From positions 868,001 through 932,000 of the forward strand of contig NZ_LT598653.1 of NCBI RefSeq assembly GCF_900078365.1: a stretch of DNA of 64,000 nt, written 5' to 3'. The translations under genes were made by a program, and so were the position numbers. The DNA is from an uncultured Sphingopyxis sp. (GTDB taxonomy: Bacteria > Pseudomonadota > Alphaproteobacteria > Sphingomonadales > Sphingomonadaceae). The notes beneath the pieces are model-generated. The model did not search any database. It was not told the DNA's origin and saw only the letters and a program-made list of their open reading frames with translations. Of the stretch, positions 7,070 to 15,541 are shown one piece after another (position 1 is the first letter of the stretch; each line of letters starts with the position of its first letter).

Positions 7070-8676
7070 CCCGCCTGCTGCTCTTCTTCGCTTTCGCGGT
7101 TGGTTTCGCGGGGGTCGCGGCCGCCACGGAAAGCGGCAATGCCGGCCGGGATGCGGCGCTCGCCGACATCCGCGCGATGGTGGAGGGCGCGGAAGGGGAT
7201 GTGGCGCTCGTCGTCGCGATAACCGACCGGGACCGGCTGCTCATGACCGCGTCGCACGGCTATGCCGACATCGACCGGCGGGTGCCGGCGACACCCGACA
7301 CGCGCTTTGCGATCGGATCGATCTCCAAATCCTTCACGGCGGTCGCGCTCATGCAAATGAGCGACGAGGGGCGCTTCGACCCCGACGCGCCGGTTGCGCG
7401 CTACCTGCCGGATTTTCGTCCGCGCGGCACATATGCCCCCATCACCGGCGGGGCGCTGATGTCGCACACATCGGGGCTGCCGAACTATCTGGCGCATGTC
7501 GCTTCGATGCGGTTTCTGGTGACCGCATTGGAGGGCTTCGAACCCCGCTACGCTCCCGGCGCGCATTTCTGGTATTCCAATTCGGGCTATCAACTGCTCG
7601 GCTATGTCGCCGAGGCGATCGACAAGCGGCCCTTTCCGCTGATCCTGCAGCGGCGCATCCTGGACCCGCTGGGCATGGCCGCGACTTCGCCGCAGATCGA
7701 CGACAGGCTGCGGCGGCGGATCGCGACAAGCTATGAGCGCGCGCCCGACGGCGGCCTCGCGGTCGCGCCATGGTTCGAGCATATCGCCGCCGACGGCGCG
7801 ATCGTCTCGACCGCGCCCGATATGACCGCTTATGCCCGGATGCTGCTTGCGCGGGGGAACGCGCCGCGGGGGCGGCTCCTCTCCGAACGCGCCTTCGCCC
7901 GCATCGTCACGCCCGTTCGCGACGATTATGGCTATGGCTTCGACATCGCCGACGGCGGCCGGATGCTTTTCCACACCGGATCGATCGCGGGGTTCCAGGC
8001 CTATTTCGCGGTCCATCTGGAACAGGGTCTCGGCCTCGTCATCCTCGGCAACGGACCGGCCGACAGGGCGCTGCGCGAGCGCATCGTCGGGCGGCTTTTC
8101 GGCAGGACGCCGGCGCCGCAACCCGATCTCGCGTGGCGCGAGCCGACGGGTTTCGCGGCCCGTCTGGTGGGACCGGACGGCCGGACGCTCTGGTTCCGGC
8201 CCGGGCCCGCGGGGGAATTGCTGGTCGACGATCGCGGCGAAACGCTGACGCTCGCGCGGATCGGCCGCGAGGCGTGGGGCGCTCACCTCACGCCCACGGG
8301 GCCGCGCGCCTATCTTTTCTTTCGCGACGCGTCGGGAAAGGTATCGGACATTGTCGAAGGCGATATGACCTTTGTTCGCGAAGGCGCGGCCTTGCCTTCC
8401 GCTGCACCCCCGGCCTATCGTCCGCTCGTCGGGCGATACGCCGCCCATGGCGAAGAGGGGCCAAGCGTTCGCATCTATGCGCATGGCGGAAAGCTCACCA
8501 TGTCCTACGCCGATTCCAGCCTTCCGATACCGCTCATCGAGGAGCTTCCGGGGCGCTTTCGCTTCGCAACCCCGGCCTACGCGCCCGAGTGGCTCCAATT
8601 CGATGCGGTTGCCGGGGGCAAGGCGCAGCGGCTCGTCCTGAGCGGCGTTCCGCTATACCGTATCGATCTGCCGTGA
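7066..8676 (+). CDS. Exported serine hydrolase, class C beta-lactamase fold
   Basis: 536-residue protein with a signal peptide (LLLFFAFAVGFAGVAAA), the SxxK catalytic motif S85-I-S-K88 and the YxN motif Y170-S-N172 (ending YSNSGYQLLGY), so the acylation machinery is complete. An HTGSIAGF block stands for the third (KTG-like) motif. A C-terminal region of about 170 residues (after residue 360) resembles the extra beta-barrel domains of D-aminopeptidases and esterase-type members. ATGA overlap with the DUF1611 gene. Family members are D-amino-acid peptidases, esterases or DD-peptidases. The context favours trimming of peptides with D-residues, but this is inference. Confidence 0.85.
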   Translation: MTRLLLFFAFAVGFAGVAAATESGNAGRDAALADIRAMVEGAEGDVALVVAITDRDRLLMTASHGYADIDRRVPATPDTRFAIGSISKSFTAVALMQMSDEGRFDPDAPVARYLPDFRPRGTYAPITGGALMSHTSGLPNYLAHVASMRFLVTALEGFEPRYAPGAHFWYSNSGYQLLGYVAEAIDKRPFPLILQRRILDPLGMAATSPQIDDRLRRRIATSYERAPDGGLAVAPWFEHIAADGAIVSTAPDMTAYARMLLARGNAPRGRLLSERAFARIVTPVRDDYGYGFDIADGGRMLFHTGSIAGFQAYFAVHLEQGLGLVILGNGPADRALRERIVGRLFGRTPAPQPDLAWREPTGFAARLVGPDGRTLWFRPGPAGELLVDDRGETLTLARIGREAWGAHLTPTGPRAYLFFRDASGKVSDIVEGDMTFVREGAALPSAAPPAYRPLVGRYAAHGEEGPSVRIYAHGGKLTMSYADSSLPIPLIEELPGRFRFATPAYAPEWLQFDAVAGGKAQRLVLSGVPLYRIDLP

Positions 8677-9998
8677 TCGTCCTGGGCTGGACGGGCGCGG
8701 CCCTCATGGCGCTGCTCTGGGCGATGCCCGCCGCGGCGGCGCCCGCCGACGATGCCTTCATCGCATGGGCGCGGGCCCATGCGGTCGCCCTCCCGGCCTG
8801 TTCGTCGATCCGGTCGGGCGGGGATTATGACATGATGGCAAAGGCCGTCGGCGATGCGCGTGTCGTCGCGCTCGGCGAGCCGGCGCATGGCGCGCGCCAA
8901 CCGCTCGCCCTGCGCAACTGCTTTTTCCGCTATCTCGTCGAAGAGCGGGGGTTTACCGCGATCGCGCTCGAAACGGGCTTCCATGAATCGCGCCGCCTCC
9001 GCGACTATGTGGCGGGCGGGAGCGGCGATGCGCGCGAGCTGGCGCGGACCGGCTTCACATGGGGCTTCGGACGCTACGCCGAGAATGTCGAGCTGCTCGA
9101 ATGGATCCGCGCCTATAATCTGGACCCCGCGAACGCACGCAAGATCGCTTTCTATGGCATCGATATGAGCGGCGGCGACGCCGACGGCGCATGGGCGCGC
9201 GCGCGGATCACGCTCGACGCGGGCATCGCCTATCTCGCCCGCGCGGCGCCCGCCCGATCGGCGCACGCACGCGAGGAAGTCGCGCCATTTCTCGAAAGCT
9301 TCTCGGCCCCCGGCTACCGCGCCCTCACGGCAAGCGAACGCGCAAGGCTGCGCCGGTCGATCGTCCGCCTCCTCCATGTCTTCGATTCGGATCGAAAGCT
9401 GCTCGTCGCTGCGTCCTCCCGGCAGGATTTCGACTGGGCGCGGCAGAATGTCGTGGGCGCGCGGCAACTCGCGGACCTCTTCGACGTCTCCGGCGTCCCC
9501 GATCCCCAAGGCCGCCTGCTCCCCGACGATTATCGCGCCGACGCCGCGCGCGATGCCGCGATGGCCGCCAATGCGCTATGGGCGCTGGGTCAGGAAGGAC
9601 GCGATGGGCGCATCCTGCTCTTCGCGCACAACGGGCATGTGATGAATGCGCATGGCCGCGGCGGTATATGGGCGGTCTATGCGCGGCCGCCCGCCGCGAT
9701 GGGCGTCCATTTGCGGCGCGCGCTCGGGCGCGACCTCGTGATCTTCGGGAGCAGCTCGTCGATGCGCGACGAGGGAACGGGAGCGCCGGGCACATTGGAT
9801 ACCGCGCTGGCAAAGGCGGGTCCGGAGAATTTCATGCTCGACATGCGTTCGTCATCGGGCGCGCCGGCCCGCTGGCTGTCGCGCGAGCAGTCGATGAGCG
9901 TCAACTATTCCACCGAAAATCTCGTTCAGCCGCGGCGTGCGTTCGACCTGCTGCTCTATTTTGGCCGCATGACGCGATCCAACCCGGAAAGGCCCTAG
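8673..9998 (+). CDS. Erythromycin esterase family protein, exported
   Basis: 441 residues from GTG 8673, which overlaps the previous stop (GTGA); an N-terminal signal peptide (LGWTGAALMALLWAMPAAAA) supports this start. Family landmarks are the GEPAHGA histidine block, ALETGFHES, and AHNGHVMN near residue 315. Clinical Ere enzymes open macrolide lactone rings, but most chromosomal relatives have unknown substrates. Being the last gene of a receptor/D-aminoacylase/DUF1611/serine hydrolase run, this one is more likely a catabolic or accessory hydrolase than a resistance gene. No terminator is obvious before the convergent gene that ends at 10011. Confidence 0.82.
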   Translation: MIVLGWTGAALMALLWAMPAAAAPADDAFIAWARAHAVALPACSSIRSGGDYDMMAKAVGDARVVALGEPAHGARQPLALRNCFFRYLVEERGFTAIALETGFHESRRLRDYVAGGSGDARELARTGFTWGFGRYAENVELLEWIRAYNLDPANARKIAFYGIDMSGGDADGAWARARITLDAGIAYLARAAPARSAHAREEVAPFLESFSAPGYRALTASERARLRRSIVRLLHVFDSDRKLLVAASSRQDFDWARQNVVGARQLADLFDVSGVPDPQGRLLPDDYRADAARDAAMAANALWALGQEGRDGRILLFAHNGHVMNAHGRGGIWAVYARPPAAMGVHLRRALGRDLVIFGSSSSMRDEGTGAPGTLDTALAKAGPENFMLDMRSSSGAPARWLSREQSMSVNYSTENLVQPRRAFDLLLYFGRMTRSNPERP

Positions 9999-10010
9999 GA
10001 TCGATACGGT

Positions 10011-10913
10011 CTAGATCCGGCCCCGAAGGATCGCGTGGGCCCGGACGGGGAAGGTGCCGACTTTGCTGAACTTGGGCGGAACGGCCCAGAAATGAAAGCC
10101 TTCCGCGGGCAGCGCGTCGAGCCCCCGCAGATGTTCGACGATCGGAATGCCCGCCGCGAGCAGCACGCTGTGGACAGGGCGCGTTCCGCCGTCGGTCGCG
10201 TCGATGTTGAAGGAATCTATGCCGACGAGCCGCGCGCCGCGGTCGCGCAAATGGATCGCCGCGCGTTCGGTGAGATGGGGATGATCCTCGAAATATTGGT
10301 CCGTGCGCCAGTGCCGGTCCCAGCCGGTGTGGACGAGCACCGCCTTGTCCCTCACATCGACGGCCGCGAACATCGTCCAGTCGATCGCCCGATCCCTGGC
10401 GCCGGTGACGCGAACGACGATGCCCGGACAATCCGACACCTTGTCGAGCGAAAGCTCCGCCAGATCCTCGCCGTCGGCGAAGCGATGGAAGGGGGTGTCG
10501 AGATAGGTGCCGGTGTTTCCGACCATCTCGATGCGGTCGATCTGGAATTCGGTTCCCGCATCATAATGCCGGCGCGACGCGGCCCGCGAAAGATGATCGC
10601 ATATCAGCGGCGCGGGAAGGCCCTTGTAGGTGATCATGCCGCTTTCGATCACATGGCTGAGATCGATGCGGAGTGCTTCTCCAGACTCCGCGGAGCGGGC
10701 GGCGGAGCGCTTGTGCGGCTCCTCGATGATCCGCTTGTTGAGGATGGCGACACGCCCGACCATCAGCAGCCGCAGGTCGGCGATGATCGCCGCGGCGAGC
10801 GTCTCGTCGTCGACATCGTCGCCCGCAATGTCGAGGCGAAAGTCCTGACCCTGCAACGCGCCGCCGTTGGCGAACTCGATTTCGAAGTCGAAGCAGGCGC
10901 GTCGTTCAGTCAT
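10011..10913 (-). CDS. Cyclase-family metal hydrolase (kynurenine-formamidase-like) with N-terminal extension
   Basis: 300 residues. The C-terminal 225 residues form a cyclase domain (PF04199 type) with RIDLSHVIESGMITYKG, GTYLDTPFHRF, and the later LVGIDSFNID and HSVLLAAGIPIVEHL blocks. The canonical GTHxDxPxH motif has its first His replaced by Tyr (TYLDTPFH), so the metal site deviates from KynB. About 70 residues of uncharacterised sequence precede the domain (ACFDFEIEFANGG onward). The start overlaps the end of the upstream CGNR regulator gene by 8 bp, so the two are co-transcribed. Likely hydrolysis of a cyclic amide or lactone or an N-formyl group; substrate unknown. Confidence 0.78.
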   Translation of the reverse strand: MTERRACFDFEIEFANGGALQGQDFRLDIAGDDVDDETLAAAIIADLRLLMVGRVAILNKRIIEEPHKRSAARSAESGEALRIDLSHVIESGMITYKGLPAPLICDHLSRAASRRHYDAGTEFQIDRIEMVGNTGTYLDTPFHRFADGEDLAELSLDKVSDCPGIVVRVTGARDRAIDWTMFAAVDVRDKAVLVHTGWDRHWRTDQYFEDHPHLTERAAIHLRDRGARLVGIDSFNIDATDGGTRPVHSVLLAAGIPIVEHLRGLDALPAEGFHFWAVPPKFSKVGTFPVRAHAILRGRI

Positions 10914-11469
10914 GGGGATTGGCCTTTCGTCGGGAAGCGCGCCGCGCGCGATGCTGGCGGACCTTGTCGCGGTTTCCGCAGCCGCTGGCCGACGAGCACC
11001 AGCGCCGGCGGCCGGCGGGGGACCGGTCGAGGAATATCATCGCGCAATCCGGGCACCGGCGCACGCGCTCGGCGTGCGGGGCGGCGAGGAGGGCGACCGC
11101 GTCGGCGGCGAGGAGCGAGAGGGCGGCGGCGACCGGATCGCCTGCGATGAATTCGACACGGCCCTCGCGCCATTGCGGGCGCGGCGGCGCGGCGCGCGCC
11201 ATCCGGTTTATGATCTCGATATCCGCATCATCGGGCCGGGCCGCCTCGATCAGCGCCGATACCGAACGATAGGTCGCCTCGCGCAGCCGCCGCGCTTCGG
11301 CGAGATCCGCGCCCGTCGCCGGACGAATAGCCGCGCCGGCGAGCGACGCCTCGTGCAGCCACCGATCGAGATCGGACGGGTCGCACAGACGCTCGACACC
11401 GGCGCCCGTGCGGTCGCCGATCGTATCAACGAGACAGAGGGCCGGGCTTCCGGCCGAAAATTCGAACAT
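10906..11469 (-). CDS. ABATE/CGNR zinc-finger transcriptional regulator
   Basis: 187-residue protein with an N-terminal ABATE-like domain (PF07336 type: LCLVDTIGDR followed by the AEARRLREATYRSVSALIEA helix) and a C-terminal CGNR zinc finger (CPDCAMIFLDRS, then WCSSASGCGNRDKV) that supplies four cysteines and a basic tail. Members are putative stress-linked regulators. First gene of a two-gene unit with the cyclase, overlapping it by 8 bp, so it probably controls that unit. Upstream, 11470-11543 is AT-richer and could hold the promoter. Confidence 0.85.
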   Translation of the reverse strand: MFEFSAGSPALCLVDTIGDRTGAGVERLCDPSDLDRWLHEASLAGAAIRPATGADLAEARRLREATYRSVSALIEAARPDDADIEIINRMARAAPPRPQWREGRVEFIAGDPVAAALSLLAADAVALLAAPHAERVRRCPDCAMIFLDRSPAGRRRWCSSASGCGNRDKVRQHRARRASRRKANPHD

Positions 11470-11543
11470 ATGCGCGATGTAACTAGATTATATGGTTACG
11501 GCAACCCCCGTCGATCCGGACCGCGCCGCGCGCCGAGGCCGGG

Positions 11544-12014
11544 TCAATCCTGGCCGAGCGGCAGTTCGGTCGTCGCCTTGATCTCGGACAGCGCCACCGT
11601 CGAGTTGATTTCCTGCACCCCCGGCAATTTGCTGAGCTGGTCGAAGAAAAAGCTTTCATAGGCGTCGATGTCGCGCGCGACGATGCGCAGCATGAAATCG
11701 GTCGTGCCCATCAGCACATAGGCGTCGAGCACCTCAGGAAAGCCTTGGATCGCCGCGCTGAACTCGTCGAGATTGGCGCGGCCGTGGGCGTTGAGCTTCA
11801 CCTGCGCGAAGACATGGGCGTTGAGCCCGACCTTGCGCCGGTCGACGATCGCGACGCGCTTTCTGATGAAGCCGTCGCGTTCGAGGCGATCGATGCGGCG
11901 CCAGCAGGGCGACACCGACAGCCCGACGCGCTCGGCGACCTCGGCCGTCGTTTGATTCGCGTCGCGCTGCAATTCGCGGAGAATTTTTATCTCGAACGGG
12001 TCCAGATCGGTCAT
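11544..12014 (-). CDS. Lrp/AsnC family transcriptional regulator
   Basis: 156 residues: N-terminal winged helix (about 5-55, DANQTTAEVAERVGLSVSPCWRRIDRLE) and a C-terminal RAM/ligand-binding beta-alpha domain (70-145) with the VLMGTTDFMLRIVARD and FFDQLSKLPGVQEINST elements. ATG 12014 is preferred because it opens MTDLDPFEIKIL, the normal Lrp N-terminus; an in-frame GTG at 12029 is possible. Divergent from leucine dehydrogenase with only 125 bp between starts, the usual layout for an amino-acid-responsive Lrp regulator and its target, so it probably senses a branched-chain or aromatic amino acid. Confidence 0.92.
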   Translation of the reverse strand: MTDLDPFEIKILRELQRDANQTTAEVAERVGLSVSPCWRRIDRLERDGFIRKRVAIVDRRKVGLNAHVFAQVKLNAHGRANLDEFSAAIQGFPEVLDAYVLMGTTDFMLRIVARDIDAYESFFFDQLSKLPGVQEINSTVALSEIKATTELPLGQD

Positions 12015-12139
12015 TTCGACCCGATACACGAATTATGTCGGTCAGAAAATCCGAAAATCATCCTGCCCGGCCGGTAATCGATCAAGTTTGCCCGGCGGGA
12101 AAATGCGACAAGCTCCCCTCAATCCAAGGAGGTTATGTC

Positions 12140-13192
12140 ATGGTCGTCCGTCTTGCCCGTCTGGCTCCGCCGCTCGAATGCGTGCGGCTTTACGATCTCG
12201 AAGCGGGGCTCGACGGGTTCATCGCGATTCACTCGACCGCGCTCGGGCCGGGCGCCGGGGGATGCCGGCTATGGTCCTATCCTGACGCGAGCCACGCGCT
12301 CGCCGATGCCGTGCGGCTGGCCGAGGGCATGAGTTACAAGAATGCGCTCGCCGGCCTGCCGCTCGGCGGAGCCAAGGCGGTGCTGCGGCGGCCCGAGGGC
12401 GAATGGGACCGCGTTGCGCTATTTCGTGCTTTCGGGCGGGCGGTCGAGGCGCTGGGCGGCCTCTATGTCACCGCAGAGGATGTCGGAACGTCGGTCGAGG
12501 ACATGCAGGAGGTCGCTACGGTCTCGCGCCATGTTGCGGGCCTGCCCTCCGCCGAGGGGCGCGCGGGCGGCGATCCGTCGCCATGGACCGCCAAGGGCGT
12601 CTTCGAATCGATGCGGGTTGCGGCCGCGTTCGCGCTGGGCCGGGATCTCGACGGGCTGACCGTTGCCGTTCAGGGCACCGGCAACGTCGGCGCCGACCTG
12701 TGCCGCCGCCTCGCCGATGCGGGCGCGCGGCTCGTGATCGCCGACGTCAATCCGGTGCGCCGCGAGCGGCTGGCGGCGGTGCATGGCGCCCGGGTCGTCG
12801 ACGTGTCGGAGATCGCGTCGGTCGAGGCCGACGTCTTCGCGCCGTGCGCGCTCGGCGGCGCGCTCGACCGCGACACGGTCGCGCGGCTGAAGGCGAAGCT
12901 CGTCTGCGGCGCCGCCAACAACCAGCTCGCGACGCCCGACGTCGCGGCGCTGCTGCTCGATCGCGGGATCGTCTATGCGCCCGATTATGTCGTCAACGCG
13001 GGCGGCATCATCAACGTGTCGGCCGAATATCTGGGCGAGGACGAAAGCGACGTCGAACTGCGCGTGGCGCAGATCGCGCCGCGGGTCGGCGAACTGCTCG
13101 AGCGGGCGGCGCGCGAAGGCCGCTCGCCCGCCGCTGTCGCCGACGAAATGGCCGAGGAGGTCATCGCCGGCGCGCAGCGCGAGGCGGCCTGA
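12140..13192 (+). CDS. Leucine/phenylalanine dehydrogenase (Glu/Leu/Phe/Val dehydrogenase family)
   Basis: 350-residue NAD-dependent amino acid dehydrogenase (oxidative deamination of branched-chain or aromatic amino acids). The catalytic region is MSYKNALAGLPLGGAKAVL with K67 and K79 matching the two active-site lysines of leucine dehydrogenase; the Rossmann motif is QGTGNVGADLCRRLADAG (about 179-196). Start ATG 12140 has a perfect AAGGAGGT (12126-12133). The length matches leucine dehydrogenases and not hexameric GDH. Leu versus Phe specificity cannot be read from this. The stop overlaps the next start (TGATG). Confidence 0.9.
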   Translation: MVVRLARLAPPLECVRLYDLEAGLDGFIAIHSTALGPGAGGCRLWSYPDASHALADAVRLAEGMSYKNALAGLPLGGAKAVLRRPEGEWDRVALFRAFGRAVEALGGLYVTAEDVGTSVEDMQEVATVSRHVAGLPSAEGRAGGDPSPWTAKGVFESMRVAAAFALGRDLDGLTVAVQGTGNVGADLCRRLADAGARLVIADVNPVRRERLAAVHGARVVDVSEIASVEADVFAPCALGGALDRDTVARLKAKLVCGAANNQLATPDVAALLLDRGIVYAPDYVVNAGGIINVSAEYLGEDESDVELRVAQIAPRVGELLERAAREGRSPAAVADEMAEEVIAGAQREAA

Positions 13193-13476
13193 TGCACCGT
13201 TTCCGGATCGACGCGATCCTCGACCCCCAATCCTTGCCGCGCGTCGCCAATTTCTTCGCGCAGCGCGCCTTCGTGCCGAGCGCGTTGACGATGCACCTTC
13301 TGCCGTCGCACATGCGCATCGAGGTCGTCGTCGCCGGGCTGGAGGCGGCGCAGGCCGCGATCATCGCGGCCAAGCTGGGCGAGGTCGTTGCGGTCCTGCG
13401 ATCCGAAGTCGAGGAAATCGAAACGGCGGCCTTCGCCGCTGACCGGGCCAAGCCGGCGCTGACCCTGGTGGGCTGA
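13192..13476 (+). CDS. Small ACT-like protein coupled to leucine dehydrogenase
   Basis: 94-residue protein starting inside the leucine dehydrogenase stop (TGATG at 13191-13194). FRIDAILDPQSLPRVANFFAQ followed by a short beta strand, MRIEVVVAGL and a helix ending KLGEVVAVL gives the beta-alpha-beta order of an ACT domain and resembles acetolactate synthase small subunits. Likely an amino-acid sensor or partner protein for branched-chain amino acid metabolism; a regulatory partnership with the upstream enzyme is inferred from coupling only. Confidence 0.7.
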   Translation: MHRFRIDAILDPQSLPRVANFFAQRAFVPSALTMHLLPSHMRIEVVVAGLEAAQAAIIAAKLGEVVAVLRSEVEEIETAAFAADRAKPALTLVG

Positions 13477-13575
13477 GCTTCAACTTTTTCTTTCCTGTGA
13501 GTGAGGCGGGCGCGGCTTGCCTCGCTCCGCCGCGCGTGCAAGGGGCGCACCGAAGAGCAGCGGGAGATGCGAGCG

Positions 13576-14799
13576 ATGCGGTTCGATGTGGTGATCGTGG
13601 GTGCGGGTCATGGGGGTGCGCAGGTTGCGGTGATGCTGCGCACGCAGAAATTTTCCGGCAGCATCGCGATCATCGGCGACGAGCCCGAATTGCCCTACGA
13701 GCGTCCGCCCTTGTCGAAGGAATATTTCGCGGGCGAGAAGGAATTCGAGCGCATCCAGCTGCGCCCCGCCAAATATTGGGACGAGCGCGAGGTGACGATG
13801 CTGCTCGGCAAGCGCGTCGTATCGGTCGACCCCGGAACGCATACGGTCACGACCGACGGCGGCGAGACGATCGGCTATGTCAAGCTCGTCTGGGCGACCG
13901 GCGGAGCGCCGCGCATGCTGCCGATCCCCGGCGGCAACCTGCCCGGCGTGCAGGGCGTGCGCACGCGTGCCGATGCCGACGCGATGAAGGCGGCGTCGGA
14001 GACCGCGAAGCAGATCGTCGTGATCGGCGGCGGCTATATCGGGCTCGAGGCGGCGGCGGTGCTCACCAAGGCGGGCAAGAAGGTCGTGCTCCTGGAAGCG
14101 CAGGACCGCGTGCTCGCGCGCGTCGCGGGCGAAGATCTGTCGCGCTTCTACGAGAAGGAGCACCGCGAGCATGGCGTCGACCTCAGGCTCGGCGTCTGCG
14201 TCGAGGCGATCGAAGGCGACACCCATGTCACCGGCGTGCGCTTGTCGGACGGCGAGGTCATTCCGGCCGATCTCGTCATCGTCGGCATCGGCATTATCCC
14301 TGCGGTCGAGCCGCTGATCGCCGCCGGCGCCGATTGCGCCAACGGGGTGCGCGTCGATCCGTTCTGCAAGACGAGCTTGCCCGACATCTATGCGATCGGC
14401 GATTGCGCGGCGCATGCGAACGACTTTGCCGAGGGCGCCGAGATCCGGCTTGAGTCCGTCCAGAACGCCAATGATCAGGCGAATGTGGTCGCCAAGGGCA
14501 TCGCCGGCGACGAAGCGCCCTATCATGCGATCCCCTGGTTCTGGTCGAACCAATATGACCTCAAGCTCCAGACCGCGGGCCTCTCGGCGGGCCACGATCA
14601 GGCGGTGCTGCGCGGCGATCCCAGGGCGCGCAGCTTCTCGGTCGTCTACCTCAAGGCGGGCAAGGTCATCGCGCTCGACTGCGTCAATGCCACCAGGGAT
14701 TATGTCCAGGGCCGCATGATCGTCACCGCAGGGCTCCGCGCGACGGCGGAGCAACTCGCCGACACCGAAACCCCGCTGAAAGCCCTGCTCCCGGCCTAG
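13576..14799 (+). CDS. FAD-dependent NAD(P)H:ferredoxin/rubredoxin-type reductase
   Basis: 407-residue flavoprotein of the putidaredoxin/rhodocoxin reductase type. It has an N-terminal FAD motif (VVIVGAGHGGAQVA), a mid-protein NAD(P)H motif (IVVIGGGYIGLEAAA) and the second FAD block (DIYAIGDCAAHAN). The reductase C-terminal domain carries WFWSNQYDLKLQTAG. Such enzymes pass electrons from NAD(P)H to a small ferredoxin serving a P450 or dioxygenase; no such partner lies nearby. ATG 13576 is chosen because GGGAG lies 9 nt upstream; ATG 13567 also fits. Its stop overlaps the stop of the convergent DUF4126 gene. Confidence 0.9.
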   Translation: MRFDVVIVGAGHGGAQVAVMLRTQKFSGSIAIIGDEPELPYERPPLSKEYFAGEKEFERIQLRPAKYWDEREVTMLLGKRVVSVDPGTHTVTTDGGETIGYVKLVWATGGAPRMLPIPGGNLPGVQGVRTRADADAMKAASETAKQIVVIGGGYIGLEAAAVLTKAGKKVVLLEAQDRVLARVAGEDLSRFYEKEHREHGVDLRLGVCVEAIEGDTHVTGVRLSDGEVIPADLVIVGIGIIPAVEPLIAAGADCANGVRVDPFCKTSLPDIYAIGDCAAHANDFAEGAEIRLESVQNANDQANVVAKGIAGDEAPYHAIPWFWSNQYDLKLQTAGLSAGHDQAVLRGDPRARSFSVVYLKAGKVIALDCVNATRDYVQGRMIVTAGLRATAEQLADTETPLKALLPA

Positions 14800-15419
14800 A
14801 CACCGGGTGCTGCGGGCTCGTCGCCCAGAGCGCGCTTCAGCGTTGCCTTGATGTTGCGGAGCAGGCGCCGCAGCGCGACGATCACCACGACCGCGGCGGC
14901 CGCGAGCAGGATCGCGATGACGATGGCGAGCGGCGGATAGGCGATGGCGAGCGCGAGCAGCCCGCCGGTCGCGACATCCTCGCCGGTCGAGACGGCGGCG
15001 TTGCTGAAAGGCTCCGGGCTGACGTTGACGACCGCGCGCGTCGTCGCCTTCGCCCCGTGGCTGAGCAGCGCGCCGCCGCCGCCGAGCAGGAAGGCGATGA
15101 CCTGCCACGCCGGGTCGGAGGAATCGACGAGCGCCAGTGCGAGGAGGGCGCCGCCCAGGGGCCGGACGATGCTGTGGACCGTGTCCCAGACCGAATCCAC
15201 CCAGGCGATCTTGTCGGCGAGGAATTCGGCGAGCGTGCCGAGCGCCGCGACGCCGAGCACCCACGGATTGGCGAGTATCTGCAGCGCCGCGAGATGTTCG
15301 GGGAGCGGCAGCCAGCCGAACCGCATCGCGACGCCGGTTGCCAATATGGTGAGGTAGAGCCGCCAGCCGGCGAGGAGGCTGAGACTGCCGGCGACGCCCA
15401 AAATCTCGACGATTCCCAA
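14796..15419 (-). CDS. DUF4126 family membrane protein
   Basis: 207 residues with several hydrophobic helices: ILGVAGSLSLLAGWRLYLTILATGVAM, a VLGVAALGTLAEF region with the conserved DKIAWVDSVWDTVHS segment, GGALLALALV, and a C-terminal pair LALAIAYPPLAIVIAILLAAAAVVVIVAL split by one turn. This is the DUF4126 pattern, an inner-membrane family of unknown function. The short basic tail (LRRLLRNIKATLKRAL) should face the cytoplasm. Monocistronic, convergent with the reductase gene, divergent from the NUDIX gene. Confidence 0.85.
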   Translation of the reverse strand: MGIVEILGVAGSLSLLAGWRLYLTILATGVAMRFGWLPLPEHLAALQILANPWVLGVAALGTLAEFLADKIAWVDSVWDTVHSIVRPLGGALLALALVDSSDPAWQVIAFLLGGGGALLSHGAKATTRAVVNVSPEPFSNAAVSTGEDVATGGLLALAIAYPPLAIVIAILLAAAAVVVIVALRRLLRNIKATLKRALGDEPAAPGV

Positions 15420-15541
15420 TGTCCTGCTCCCCGTTCCGGATCGCGCGATCGGGCGCCATCTTGCACCCGTCCGCGCGCGCCCGCAATGCCGGGGCGAAAT
15501 GCCGAGATGACAGGGCGGGGCAGGGCGGTTATCGCTTGGTC

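Noticed and set aside
8673..9998. Erythromycin-esterase-like gene as an acquired macrolide-resistance gene
   Set aside because: Base composition matches the neighbours, it is coupled by a GTGA overlap to a catabolic-looking operon, and it carries a signal peptide; chromosomal relatives are common.
13501..13575. Longer start for the flavoprotein reductase (upstream of ATG 13576)
   Set aside because: The added Arg-rich residues are not part of the FAD-domain start, and the best ribosome-binding site (GGGAG) is placed for 13576.
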